A stretch of DNA of 64,000 nt from Candidatus Methanoperedens sp. BLZ2 (GTDB taxonomy: Archaea > Halobacteriota > Methanosarcinia > Methanosarcinales > Methanoperedenaceae), in assembly GCF_002487355.1 (NCBI RefSeq), contig NZ_NTMG01000085.1, forward strand, positions 1-64,000, written 5' to 3'. The first letter of the stretch is position 1. Each line of letters opens with the position of its first letter. Of the stretch, positions 16,938 to 25,136 are shown piece after piece. Below the pieces are notes generated by a model. That model worked only from the letters and a program-made list of their open reading frames with translations. It was not told the DNA's origin and did no database searches. The position numbers were made by a program, and so were the translations under genes.

Positions 16938-19775
16938 ATGAGAAAAGGAATTATATTAGGTATAGGAATTTTGATAATACTGCTGGCGCTGGCAGGAACT
17001 GGAAGCGCTAAATCTGGCTTTACAGCAGGAAACTGTAGCTATTGTCATGTAGATCTCAATATCGACTCCACACTAACAAGCCAGGGCAATAATTTTAAAG
17101 ATATTCATAAATTTAACGGTAATGCGGTGCCAACAAATGTTAGTAGTTGTTCCACATGTCATACAAATTTGGCTACAACATTTTTCCCGCTAACCTCGAA
17201 TGGTTCATCTTACAACAGCACTCATAGATTCAATAGTACCATGCTGGCTTCTAAATTGTTTGCAGCGCCAGCATGTGGTAACTGCCATGTGAATGCCAAT
17301 GGGAACAATTTCACTCTGCTAACAGGCACTCCAACATACCTGAATTCTTCGGTATGCGAAGACTGCCACAAAGCGAAGTACGATAACTGGACGAACACGA
17401 TGCACCGCGTCATGTTGACCAAGAACACTTCAGGTGCGGCGATGAACCTCAGTCTTCCTGACTTTGATGGGTTGAACTGGACTAATACGAACGTCTCATA
17501 TATGATAGTAGGTAAAACTTCTTTTAGATACCTTAATGCCACAGGATATTTATTCAGGAAATATAACGTTTTAACAGGGGAATTTACGCCTTATAACACA
17601 ACTGATCCGGAAAATAGACCCCAATACTCATGTGGAACCTGCCACACCACAGGCTATAATGCGACTGGCGGTAACGAGAGCAATTTATCCGGAATAATAG
17701 GAACATGGGAAGAAGAAGGAATTACATGCGAGAACTGTCATGGACCTGGCGGCAACGGCCATAATGTGACCGTTTACACCAAGGGCGAGGATTGTATAAG
17801 ATGCCATTATGGCGATACCAGACAGGGACCGGCAATGACAAACAAACATGCACTTGGCCCTGCTGAAGAATCCACTAACCCCAGCTGTACCCAGTGCCAT
17901 TCGCCGTATAACAGGTATATAGGAGCTCCGGCGTCAACTGGTGATGGTACAAATATAACATGCTCAGTATGCCACAATCCCCACAGTACGACTGATAGCC
18001 AGTACGGGCAGATATTAGCGAACAATAGTTTCAATGCCACCATAATGGCGAATCTGAAAGATGCGAAATTGAGCTTCTTTAACGGAACCGCGAGCAATGT
18101 CAGCAAGTTCAACAATACCAGCGTGTTCACAGGTACCAATGCTTCATTGGTGGCGGGAAATGATATATTTGATAACCTGAGCCTTATCACCGTATTATAC
18201 CCATTCCTTGGAAGCACGTCAAAAATCTATAATACCCAGGTAATAGATGACAGCTATGGTACTACAGGCATTGATCTGACAGGCCGTCCTGAATCTGAAG
18301 TCCTGTGCTCACAGTGTCACTACAGGCATGGATTGGAACATATACCTGGCTTAAACCTTAGCCATGGCAGGAATAATGTAACTAACGCTAACGAAACTGC
18401 AACATGCGTTGACTGCCACATGTCCAATGCAGGCGGAAAGAAGGATCATTCCTTTGATGCGCAGGAGGCAACGAACTATCCGCAGTACACATGTTCAAAG
18501 GGTACGAATTGCCATGTGACAAGCGCTGAGAACTTGAATTTAAGCAATATTTCAATAGTTCCTGTGGAAACCGAATGGGCTGCAAGCAGGCATAACAAAA
18601 CCCAATTTTACAAAAATGATTCCTACTTTGCAAACCAGACTGGCTTTAGCAGCAGCGGCGCCCCCAAGCGCAATAATAGCGAATGCATGAAATGCCATTC
18701 ACCATTTGAATGGAACCCTTCATATATAGTTAGAAACGTATCTGATTTCAGGGGTATAACATGCGCGATTTGTCATAATGTACACGATATGGGCGACTCG
18801 ATAAACGAATCAGGTCTGAAGTATAGCTGGTACAACAGGGATGCAAGCTATGCAAGCGGAAGATACAAAGCTAACTACACACTGATGGCAAATACCACAG
18901 AACTGTGCGGTAACTGCCATTCGAATGATAATCCCAGAATATACAGGGCAGGGCCTGGCTGGAACGGAACAGACGCTACCAGTACCAGCGCCACAGTTTA
19001 TCCAATTTCACCGCACGGCTGGCCAGCGAAGGATCTTTTCCTTACCTCTCCGAAGGAATCAGGTCAGGGCTTCGAATGTATTGATTGCCACATGTATGTC
19101 AACAAGACCAATGCCACAGGATTAGCGAGCGATACCGATAAGATAACGGGACATACCTTCAGAGTGAATGAAACCGGTCTTCAGAATACTTCAAGATGCA
19201 ACGGTTGTCATGACGGATTAAATCATGGCGGAACAATATATTCTACAATTCCAGACAGGATTGACACTGTACAAGCCGCTACCCAGGCGAAGTGGAATTC
19301 CGCTAACTCAACAGTTAGGGGTGCACTGGCAGAATATAAGAACTATACAGGCGTGAAGAACCTGAGCGCGGATAAGATCGCCAGGGCATACTGGAATCTC
19401 AAGCTTGTGGAATCAGACGACAGCTGGGGTGTACATAACCCCGATAAGGCGATTACACTGCTTGATGAAGCTGTAGCTTATGCGGATGCTTCAAATGCCT
19501 CTCTCGGGCAGGCATTAGTATCCACGGTCAACCTGACCGCAGGATGGAACCTGAAGGCTCTCCAGAATGCATCAGCGGTTACATCGCCGGTCTCGGTAAT
19601 GTCATCGGTGGCGAGCAATATAACCGTAGTCTGGGGTTATAACACCAGCAACCCGGCAGATCCATGGGAATTGTATGACCCTGCCATGCCCTCATCTCTT
19701 AACGATCTGACACAGATCGTTGCGGGAGAAGGGTACTGGATATATGCAATAAGAGACTGCGTGTGGACTGTATAA
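16938..19775 (+). CDS. Large multiheme c-type cytochrome (16 CXXCH + 1 CX5CH)
   Basis: 945 residues from ATG 16938, preferred over 16920 because AGGAGG lies at 16923-16928 and a signal peptide (IILGIGILIILLALAGTGSA) follows. I count 16 CXXCH motifs from CSYCH near the N-terminus to CNGCH about two thirds along, plus one CX5CH (CSKGTNCH). Many extra histidines (HKF, HRF, MHRV, HGW) could be distal heme ligands. The protein carries NXT/S sequons throughout, so it is exported. The last ~90 residues have no heme but a module with GWNLKAL, VVWGYN, WELYDP and GEGYWIYA, which I believe recurs at the ends of surface proteins in this group. There is no C-terminal anchor. It is probably an extracellular electron carrier working with the 1180-residue cytochrome downstream. 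Its exact type is not recognised. Confidence 0.93.
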   Translation: MRKGIILGIGILIILLALAGTGSAKSGFTAGNCSYCHVDLNIDSTLTSQGNNFKDIHKFNGNAVPTNVSSCSTCHTNLATTFFPLTSNGSSYNSTHRFNSTMLASKLFAAPACGNCHVNANGNNFTLLTGTPTYLNSSVCEDCHKAKYDNWTNTMHRVMLTKNTSGAAMNLSLPDFDGLNWTNTNVSYMIVGKTSFRYLNATGYLFRKYNVLTGEFTPYNTTDPENRPQYSCGTCHTTGYNATGGNESNLSGIIGTWEEEGITCENCHGPGGNGHNVTVYTKGEDCIRCHYGDTRQGPAMTNKHALGPAEESTNPSCTQCHSPYNRYIGAPASTGDGTNITCSVCHNPHSTTDSQYGQILANNSFNATIMANLKDAKLSFFNGTASNVSKFNNTSVFTGTNASLVAGNDIFDNLSLITVLYPFLGSTSKIYNTQVIDDSYGTTGIDLTGRPESEVLCSQCHYRHGLEHIPGLNLSHGRNNVTNANETATCVDCHMSNAGGKKDHSFDAQEATNYPQYTCSKGTNCHVTSAENLNLSNISIVPVETEWAASRHNKTQFYKNDSYFANQTGFSSSGAPKRNNSECMKCHSPFEWNPSYIVRNVSDFRGITCAICHNVHDMGDSINESGLKYSWYNRDASYASGRYKANYTLMANTTELCGNCHSNDNPRIYRAGPGWNGTDATSTSATVYPISPHGWPAKDLFLTSPKESGQGFECIDCHMYVNKTNATGLASDTDKITGHTFRVNETGLQNTSRCNGCHDGLNHGGTIYSTIPDRIDTVQAATQAKWNSANSTVRGALAEYKNYTGVKNLSADKIARAYWNLKLVESDDSWGVHNPDKAITLLDEAVAYADASNASLGQALVSTVNLTAGWNLKALQNASAVTSPVSVMSSVASNITVVWGYNTSNPADPWELYDPAMPSSLNDLTQIVAGEGYWIYAIRDCVWTV

Positions 19776-19807
19776 GTCCACACTTTTTATTATTTTGGAG
19801 TGACAGA

Positions 19808-20830
19808 ATGAAAAAAAATATTTTATTAATAATACTATTGTTTTTGGTCCCTATAGGCCAGGCAATAACCGAACCGCTTGTGACTTCTTATTGGGGTTAT
19901 GTGACAGTAGATGGCATCACAAAGCCAAATGCATCGGTTACAGTGCTTGATTCATCATGCAATGTAGCTGTAAGCACAATAAGTACACAGAATTCTACGT
20001 ACCTGGTAAAAGTACCCCTGGATAGAGGCATAGTTTCCGGCGAGACCCTGACTTTCAATGTAGACGGCAAGACCGCAACAAAACAAACAGTTGGCGCCAA
20101 AGGAACAAACAACAGGCTGGACCTGGCAGTATTAAGTTCTTCAACAAATACCTGTACTGCCGGAGGAGATAGCGGCGTCAATGGAGGCGGAGGAGGAGGC
20201 GGAGCAAGTATTTCTGCAGAAGCCTTTGAGAATGTCCTGAAGAAAGAAACCAGGGAGGAAGTCTTATCCATAAATGTTCTCAGGTCATTTAGTTTCACGA
20301 CCCCGGAACTGCCCGTTTCCGAGATAACGATAACGAGCAGTATAAATGCCGGTCTTATAAATGTCCAGGTCGAGCTTCTTAAGAGCAGGTCAACACTGGT
20401 GAAAGATGATGCTCCGGGAGATGTTTATAAATACGTCAATATCTGGGTTGGCACATCAGGTTTTGCAGTGCCAAAGAACATAAAAGAAGCTGTTATCAAA
20501 TTCAAACTTGAGAATTCCTGGCTAACATCAAAAGGTTTAAAGGAATCGGATATCTCAATGCACAGATGGGACGGGACACAATGGACCTCGCTTGCTACTG
20601 AGAAAAAGAACAGTGATGAGAAGTTCACGTACTATGAGGCAAAGACCAACGCATTCTCACCGTTTGCCATTTCAGGCGTTAAAGAGATAACAGCGCCTGC
20701 GGCCGGGGTTAAAGTAACTAACCAGACGCAAACTCCCGCACCTGCGGCTACTAAAAAAGCGCCAGGGTTAGAGTTCGTTCTTGCCATAGCGGGTTTGATG
20801 GCTGTAGTTTTAAGAAAGAGAAGCAAGTAG
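19808..20830 (+). CDS. PGF-pre-PGF surface protein with PGF-CTERM-like anchor signal
   Basis: 340 residues from ATG 19808, preceded by GGAGTGACAGA. Signal peptide KNILLIILLFLVPIGQA. A SYWGYVTVDG module (about 24-115) matches the one in the 1.9-thousand-residue protein, including IVSGETLTFNV and NNRLDL. A polyglycine linker, a PGF-pre-PGF domain (about 150-300, YVNIWVGTSGFAVPKNIKEAVIKF, NAFSPFAIS) and a Pro/Ala/Thr stalk follow. The end, APGLEFVLAIAGLMAVVLRKRSK, looks like a PGF-CTERM signal (here PGLE instead of PGFE), the tag that archaeosortase A processes with lipid attachment. It is a reduced version of its large paralog. It lies between the two cytochrome genes, so it may scaffold or anchor them. 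Confidence 0.88.
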   Translation: MKKNILLIILLFLVPIGQAITEPLVTSYWGYVTVDGITKPNASVTVLDSSCNVAVSTISTQNSTYLVKVPLDRGIVSGETLTFNVDGKTATKQTVGAKGTNNRLDLAVLSSSTNTCTAGGDSGVNGGGGGGGASISAEAFENVLKKETREEVLSINVLRSFSFTTPELPVSEITITSSINAGLINVQVELLKSRSTLVKDDAPGDVYKYVNIWVGTSGFAVPKNIKEAVIKFKLENSWLTSKGLKESDISMHRWDGTQWTSLATEKKNSDEKFTYYEAKTNAFSPFAISGVKEITAPAAGVKVTNQTQTPAPAATKKAPGLEFVLAIAGLMAVVLRKRSK

Positions 20831-20873
20831 CTGTCTCTTTTTTTACTTTTTTATATATCAATTTTTTTGATTT
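20831..20873 (+). terminator. T-rich transcription stop region
   Basis: Two T tracts (CTCTTTTTTTACTTTTTTA at about 20834-20852, and a further AATTTTTTTGATTT run) directly follow the PGF-CTERM gene. U-rich tracts without a hairpin are normal archaeal intrinsic terminators. Confidence 0.5.
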
Positions 20874-20960
20874 AAGCATTAAAAAACTCAAAAGTCTCCA
20901 ACACATTTATTGATAATCACTGCCATAACATAATAGGGGAATCTGCAATACTAAAGTTAA

Positions 20961-20992
20961 TATATCATCAAATCCATATCATAATGATGATA
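20961..20992 (+). promoter_or_regulatory. TATA-like element with TATCAT/ATGATA inverted repeat
   Basis: TATATCATCA (20961-20970) repeats the core seen at 11115-11124. TATCAT (20977-20982), 4 bases, ATGATA (20987-20992) forms an inverted repeat about 45 bases upstream of the cytochrome ATG. Shared architecture with the site at 11107-11135 suggests co-regulation. Confidence 0.45.
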
Positions 20993-21035
20993 ATAATAAG
21001 AACCGATTTATCGTATTAATTGTATTGAGTATTAT

Positions 21036-24000
21036 ATGAAAAAAATCCCTATCATACTGGCATTGTTGGCCTATCTTATATTCCTCAGCCCAGCAGGCAG
21101 TGCGCTTGAATGCATGGTATGCCACAGCTCTAATGCGAACGAATTCCCTTTAATTAACCTGTCTCTTTTTGGTGTTCATGCGGATGTCAATTCTACAGAT
21201 GGGGCAGGAAATATTACAAGTGGGGACTGCATAGCATGTCATTATTCGGCCAATACATTGGTTTTCCATAGTTTTCCAATATCCACATACAGCTGCGAGG
21301 ACTGCCACATTAATGGAACAGTTCCGGCTGCCCCCAGGGTTTCTAATCATAACAGGACAGGCAATGTGTCCGTGATAGCGTCATGCGCTGATTGCCATAA
21401 TAAGACCTCAAACCTTTTCAGATACAGCGCCAACGCAAGCGCAGCCCATTATGGAAGGAACGCAAGCTTCGGCCTGGCTCCTGGCGAGTCGTACTGTGCT
21501 TTTTGCCATCAGAATTCCTCAACTGTTTACAGTGATGTCATGCAAAACCAGGACAATAGTATGAGAGGAAACCACACATCCGGCATAATCAATTCCACCC
21601 ATCCCGCAGGGCGTCCCTATTGCACGACCTGCCACGGGACTGACAGGATACACGGCACAAACCTGACAAAGCCGGTTCCGAATTCAGGATTCTGCAATAA
21701 CTGTCATCAGAGCGACAGGCTGCAAAAGGACAGGCATGCAGGAAGTGTGGAATGCATACTGTGTCATGCAGATACGGATTCGGATATCCATAATATAAAA
21801 TATTTGCTTCCGGATGGAACATACCGCAGCGTGAACGCTACCGGCTGCGGGGATTGTCATGATTTCGGACTTCCAGCGCCTTACTTCAGGCTCCAGTTCC
21901 AGGCAGCGAACTGCACTACCTGCCACCTGGGGAACGGCCTGGTAAAATTTGCAGGCGCGCCGCGCTTTCCCTCGCCATTGATGCACAGTTCTAATCCTGC
22001 TTCCGGAGGATTGTGGAACGGCACACAGGCCGCTTACTGGGACAGCCAGGTTAACGCCTGCTATTATTGCCATGGGAAAACACTTCATGATACTAATGCG
22101 CCTGGAAATGTCTCGAATATCACTGCGGGAAACGCCCTGAACCAGAGCATTACAAATACAAGTTTCTGGTGCGCCAACTGCCATTACAATGGCAGTGACC
22201 CCTCTGGAAATTATTCCTATAATGCCACGTCCTATACTCCCATACCGCCTGAAATGCAGAACAAGTCCGGGCTTGTTCCTGCAACAGCAACAGATGGGAC
22301 TACTTTCTACAACCACTCGCTGGCTGAATATTCCGATCTTGCATGCAGGACGTGTCATGCACCAAATGCTCCTGCAACAAGTGCTTTATTCATTCACAAT
22401 GTTGGCGCAGGCGGAGGAGGGCCGGATTGCATCTCCTGCCATGATAGCAGAGGCGGAGGTGCGCCTGCTGATAAGAGAATAGATATCGTTTCATTTAATT
22501 TGAGCGTACATTATGGCATGAACGGAGGCGGGAACGGTGCCTGCTGGGCATGCCACGGCAACGGAACCCAGCCTCTGGGACATCCTCCGGAATATAAGTC
22601 ACCGAAGAAGTGCAGCAATGATACATGCCATTCCCTGGACCAGAAATTCCGCGCTCCCATGATATATTCACATTTCAGGAACGCAAGCCTGATTGACAAT
22701 CCCACGAACGCTTTTAATTCCAATGTCACAACCAATAATGACTGTCAGGGATGCCATGCAAACAGCGTAAATTCACAGGGCAGGAACATAAATTCAACAG
22801 TATCCCATTTTGCCTCGGGTGATCTCTTTGACAGTATAAATTGCATATACTGCCATCTTAATGAGGATAATTCCAAAGAGTGGGGGAACGCTACGTTGAT
22901 ATACGAGAACAGGACCGCACTTATAGAACTCAACAGGGAAAATAACAGATTCACCGCCAGGGAGGGGGAATATATAGACCTGGGTTTCGGTTTCATCCTC
23001 AAAGTAATTGAAGTCTCATCGGTCAGGAGCAGCGTGTTGATAGAACTTAGAAAAGAAAATCTAATTGTTGATAAGAGACTTATAGGAACTGGAAATTATA
23101 CATATGAGGAGTACCTCACTATCGATAATGGTAGTGTAAAAGTGCCTGCGATTGTAATTAATGTCACAGGCATTTTTAAAGGAAGTGATACTGGCTTTAT
23201 CCAGTATGAAGGTTTCAGGCTAAAAAGAGTCCATCCTGAGAAAAAAATCACGTCATGTTATTCATGCCATGTGAAAGCAATGCCAAAAGCAAAGTATAGA
23301 GTCATCGAAAGGGTCAGTGGTGAGAAAGATGAGATCTATTACACTAAGGAAACGGCCAATTTTACAGATAATAAAATATTCGATGAAAATGTTGTTCTTC
23401 AATTATTAGGAGTACTTACTGACGAAGACAAGCATGTGACCATACAGCCGGAAAAACGCAGGTCGCTGTATGAAGGACAAGTCTGGAATATCTCGGAAGG
23501 AACAAGCCTTGTAGTAAGAGGCGTGGATACAAAAAGCGAAGTTGTTATTCTCCAGCTGCGTACTGGCAATTATTTTTATGAGGATATCGTAAACAGGGGT
23601 GGTATATTTGAATTCAATCCGCAAATTAATTATCTTGGGAACCAGCCAAAAAATATCACGGTTTTCAGGGCAAGGGTGTCGGGAATAATCCAGGCAAGGC
23701 CGAAAAATATGGTAGTTATTGAGGATGTGGTTTCCCTGTCGCCTGATATCAGGAAAATAAATGCAAATCAGACGCTTGCTGGTTATAATACAAGCTGGCT
23801 GTGGGAAAATTCAACCATTAATGTCGGGAAAATACCTGACAATTTCCACTCTCCCCAGATCTATGACGGCGGAAACGGCGGGGGAAACTGTCTTTCCTGT
23901 CACGGGAGGGAGGGCTTTTCACAGAAAAAAGTATTCTCACTCGGAAAGCATGATACACTGAATGGCGGAGGGGACAATGCCTGCCGCGCATGTCATGGCG

Positions 24001-24578
24001 GGACTGCGGATATACAGGCACATCCGGCTGGTTACAAGAACCCCAGGAACTGCCTGAGCTGTCATGCGGCTACAAATAATAATTATAACGCCGTGTACAT
24101 AGGCGACGAGGAGCATAAGAACGAAAAATGTGAAACCTGTCATGTATCAAATATCCATGAAATTACAGGGCTGCACATGACGCCTTCGGTTAAAAAAACA
24201 GTAATTACAAAAGAAAATAACATGACCATATTGAGAGCATCGGTAACTGCGGGATATAAAATGAAAGTAAGAGATGCCAGGTATTACATTGATACACCGC
24301 TTAATAAATCACGGATGTCCCCGGCAGATGGGGTTTTTGATTCACAGGCAGAGGATGTATTTGCCCGGATGGATATATCAAAATTATCGCCAGGCAAACA
24401 TGTGGTGTATGTTGAAGCCATGGAGAGAAACAACAATTGGGGAGTTCCATCTTCAGTTGAGTTCATAATAGAGGGCGGGAGTTTGAAAGCCCCGGAGACG
24501 AAAAATACAAGTATGCTCACATTGGCAGACACGTTAGCTATATTAGTGGTCGTTTTTGTTTTGAGACGTTTTAGATAA
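21036..24578 (+). CDS. Multiheme cytochrome fused to S-layer-like modules (22 CXXCH + 1 CX4CH)
   Basis: 1180 residues. Signal peptide KIPIILALLAYLIFLSPAGSA ends right before the first CMVCH. Seventeen CXXCH motifs and one CX4CH (CSNDTCH) lie in residues 29 to about 615. Residues about 620-900 resemble two S-layer duplication-type modules (FTAREGEYIDLGFGFILKVIEV, LIELRKENLIVDKRL, then a second unit with LYEGQVWNISEGTSLVVRGV) with one CYSCH between them near 742. Four more CXXCH (CLSCH, CRACH, CLSCH, CETCH) follow at about 950-1035. An Ig-like segment (about 1045-1155) and a C-terminal hydrophobic helix with RRFR close it. Cytochrome/S-layer fusions are known from ANME-2 archaea, where they are proposed to carry electrons through the proteinaceous wall. 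The position and anchor here fit that. The S-layer assignment rests on pattern memory. Confidence 0.9.
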   Translation: MKKIPIILALLAYLIFLSPAGSALECMVCHSSNANEFPLINLSLFGVHADVNSTDGAGNITSGDCIACHYSANTLVFHSFPISTYSCEDCHINGTVPAAPRVSNHNRTGNVSVIASCADCHNKTSNLFRYSANASAAHYGRNASFGLAPGESYCAFCHQNSSTVYSDVMQNQDNSMRGNHTSGIINSTHPAGRPYCTTCHGTDRIHGTNLTKPVPNSGFCNNCHQSDRLQKDRHAGSVECILCHADTDSDIHNIKYLLPDGTYRSVNATGCGDCHDFGLPAPYFRLQFQAANCTTCHLGNGLVKFAGAPRFPSPLMHSSNPASGGLWNGTQAAYWDSQVNACYYCHGKTLHDTNAPGNVSNITAGNALNQSITNTSFWCANCHYNGSDPSGNYSYNATSYTPIPPEMQNKSGLVPATATDGTTFYNHSLAEYSDLACRTCHAPNAPATSALFIHNVGAGGGGPDCISCHDSRGGGAPADKRIDIVSFNLSVHYGMNGGGNGACWACHGNGTQPLGHPPEYKSPKKCSNDTCHSLDQKFRAPMIYSHFRNASLIDNPTNAFNSNVTTNNDCQGCHANSVNSQGRNINSTVSHFASGDLFDSINCIYCHLNEDNSKEWGNATLIYENRTALIELNRENNRFTAREGEYIDLGFGFILKVIEVSSVRSSVLIELRKENLIVDKRLIGTGNYTYEEYLTIDNGSVKVPAIVINVTGIFKGSDTGFIQYEGFRLKRVHPEKKITSCYSCHVKAMPKAKYRVIERVSGEKDEIYYTKETANFTDNKIFDENVVLQLLGVLTDEDKHVTIQPEKRRSLYEGQVWNISEGTSLVVRGVDTKSEVVILQLRTGNYFYEDIVNRGGIFEFNPQINYLGNQPKNITVFRARVSGIIQARPKNMVVIEDVVSLSPDIRKINANQTLAGYNTSWLWENSTINVGKIPDNFHSPQIYDGGNGGGNCLSCHGREGFSQKKVFSLGKHDTLNGGGDNACRACHGGTADIQAHPAGYKNPRNCLSCHAATNNNYNAVYIGDEEHKNEKCETCHVSNIHEITGLHMTPSVKKTVITKENNMTILRASVTAGYKMKVRDARYYIDTPLNKSRMSPADGVFDSQAEDVFARMDISKLSPGKHVVYVEAMERNNNWGVPSSVEFIIEGGSLKAPETKNTSMLTLADTLAILVVVFVLRRFR

Positions 24579-24751
24579 AATGTGATATTTGAGGACTTGT
24601 CCAACGCATAACTTCAAGGGAAACATTTAAGGTTAATAGTGCCGTACAAGGGGCGCACGTCTGCGAGGTTTTAAGAGAATTGCCATTTATTGAGGAATAT
24701 TTTTCATCCGTGATTGGTAGCGTTTATTTAAGATTCGTGGATGATACGGTT

Positions 24752-24840
24752 GGGCTCGTAGCTCAGTCAGGCAGAGCACCGGGCTTTTATTCAAATGAGA
24801 AGAAACCCGATGGTCGAGGGTTCAAATCCCTCCGAGCCCG
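24752..24840 (+). tRNA. tRNA-Lys(UUU) with a 15-base intron
   Basis: The acceptor stem GGGCTCG (24752-24758) pairs with CGAGCCC (24833-24839), discriminator G at 24840, no encoded CCA. The D arm is GCTC/GAGC. The T arm is GAGGG-TTCAAAT-CCCTC (24816-24832). The anticodon stem CCGGG/CCCGA has four pairs and one outer C-A mismatch. The loop reads CTTTTA then A, giving anticodon TTT at 24786-24788. About 15 extra bases (24790-24804) lie between positions 37 and 38, the canonical archaeal intron site cut by the tRNA splicing endonuclease. A TATA-like GTTTATTTAA lies about 25-30 bases upstream. It heads the RNA polymerase cluster. Confidence 0.92.
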
Positions 24841-24860
24841 TCTGCCCGGGAGGTAATTGT

Positions 24861-25118
24861 GTGAAAGAGAAAGAGAATACCGGCAGGGAGTTCAATCCCC
24901 TAAAACATAGAATGGTACCGAATCACGAAATATTAAGTGAGGATGAAGTTGAAAAAGTATTAACCGAATTCAAAGTAGAAAGAGAGCAATTGCCTAAAAT
25001 CCGAATAATAGATCCTACCGTAGTGGCAGCAAAAGCAAAAGTCGGAGATGTAATACGGATCACCCGGGAAAGCAAAACGGCAGGTATAGCTTATTATTAT
25101 CGCATGGTAATCGCGTGA
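24861..25118 (+). CDS. rpoH: DNA-directed RNA polymerase subunit H
   Basis: 85 residues from GTG 24861, chosen because GGGAGGT lies 8 bases upstream; an ATG-started frame would run into the tRNA. The body MVPNHEILSEDEVEKVL...QLPKIRIIDPTV...VGDVIRITRESKTAGIAYYYRMVI is the conserved RpoH/Rpb5 C-terminal domain that all archaeal H subunits have. It binds in the lower jaw of the polymerase near downstream DNA. First protein gene of the rpo operon, 18 bases before rpoB2. Confidence 0.95.
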   Translation: MKEKENTGREFNPLKHRMVPNHEILSEDEVEKVLTEFKVEREQLPKIRIIDPTVVAAKAKVGDVIRITRESKTAGIAYYYRMVIA

Positions 25119-25136
25119 GCTGTAAATCGAGGTAAT

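Noticed and set aside
16938-24578. Cytochromes as bacterial-type NrfA/octaheme reductases
   Set aside because: No CXXCK motif or reductase signature; heme arrays are far longer and interspersed with sequons, fitting archaeal extracellular cytochromes.
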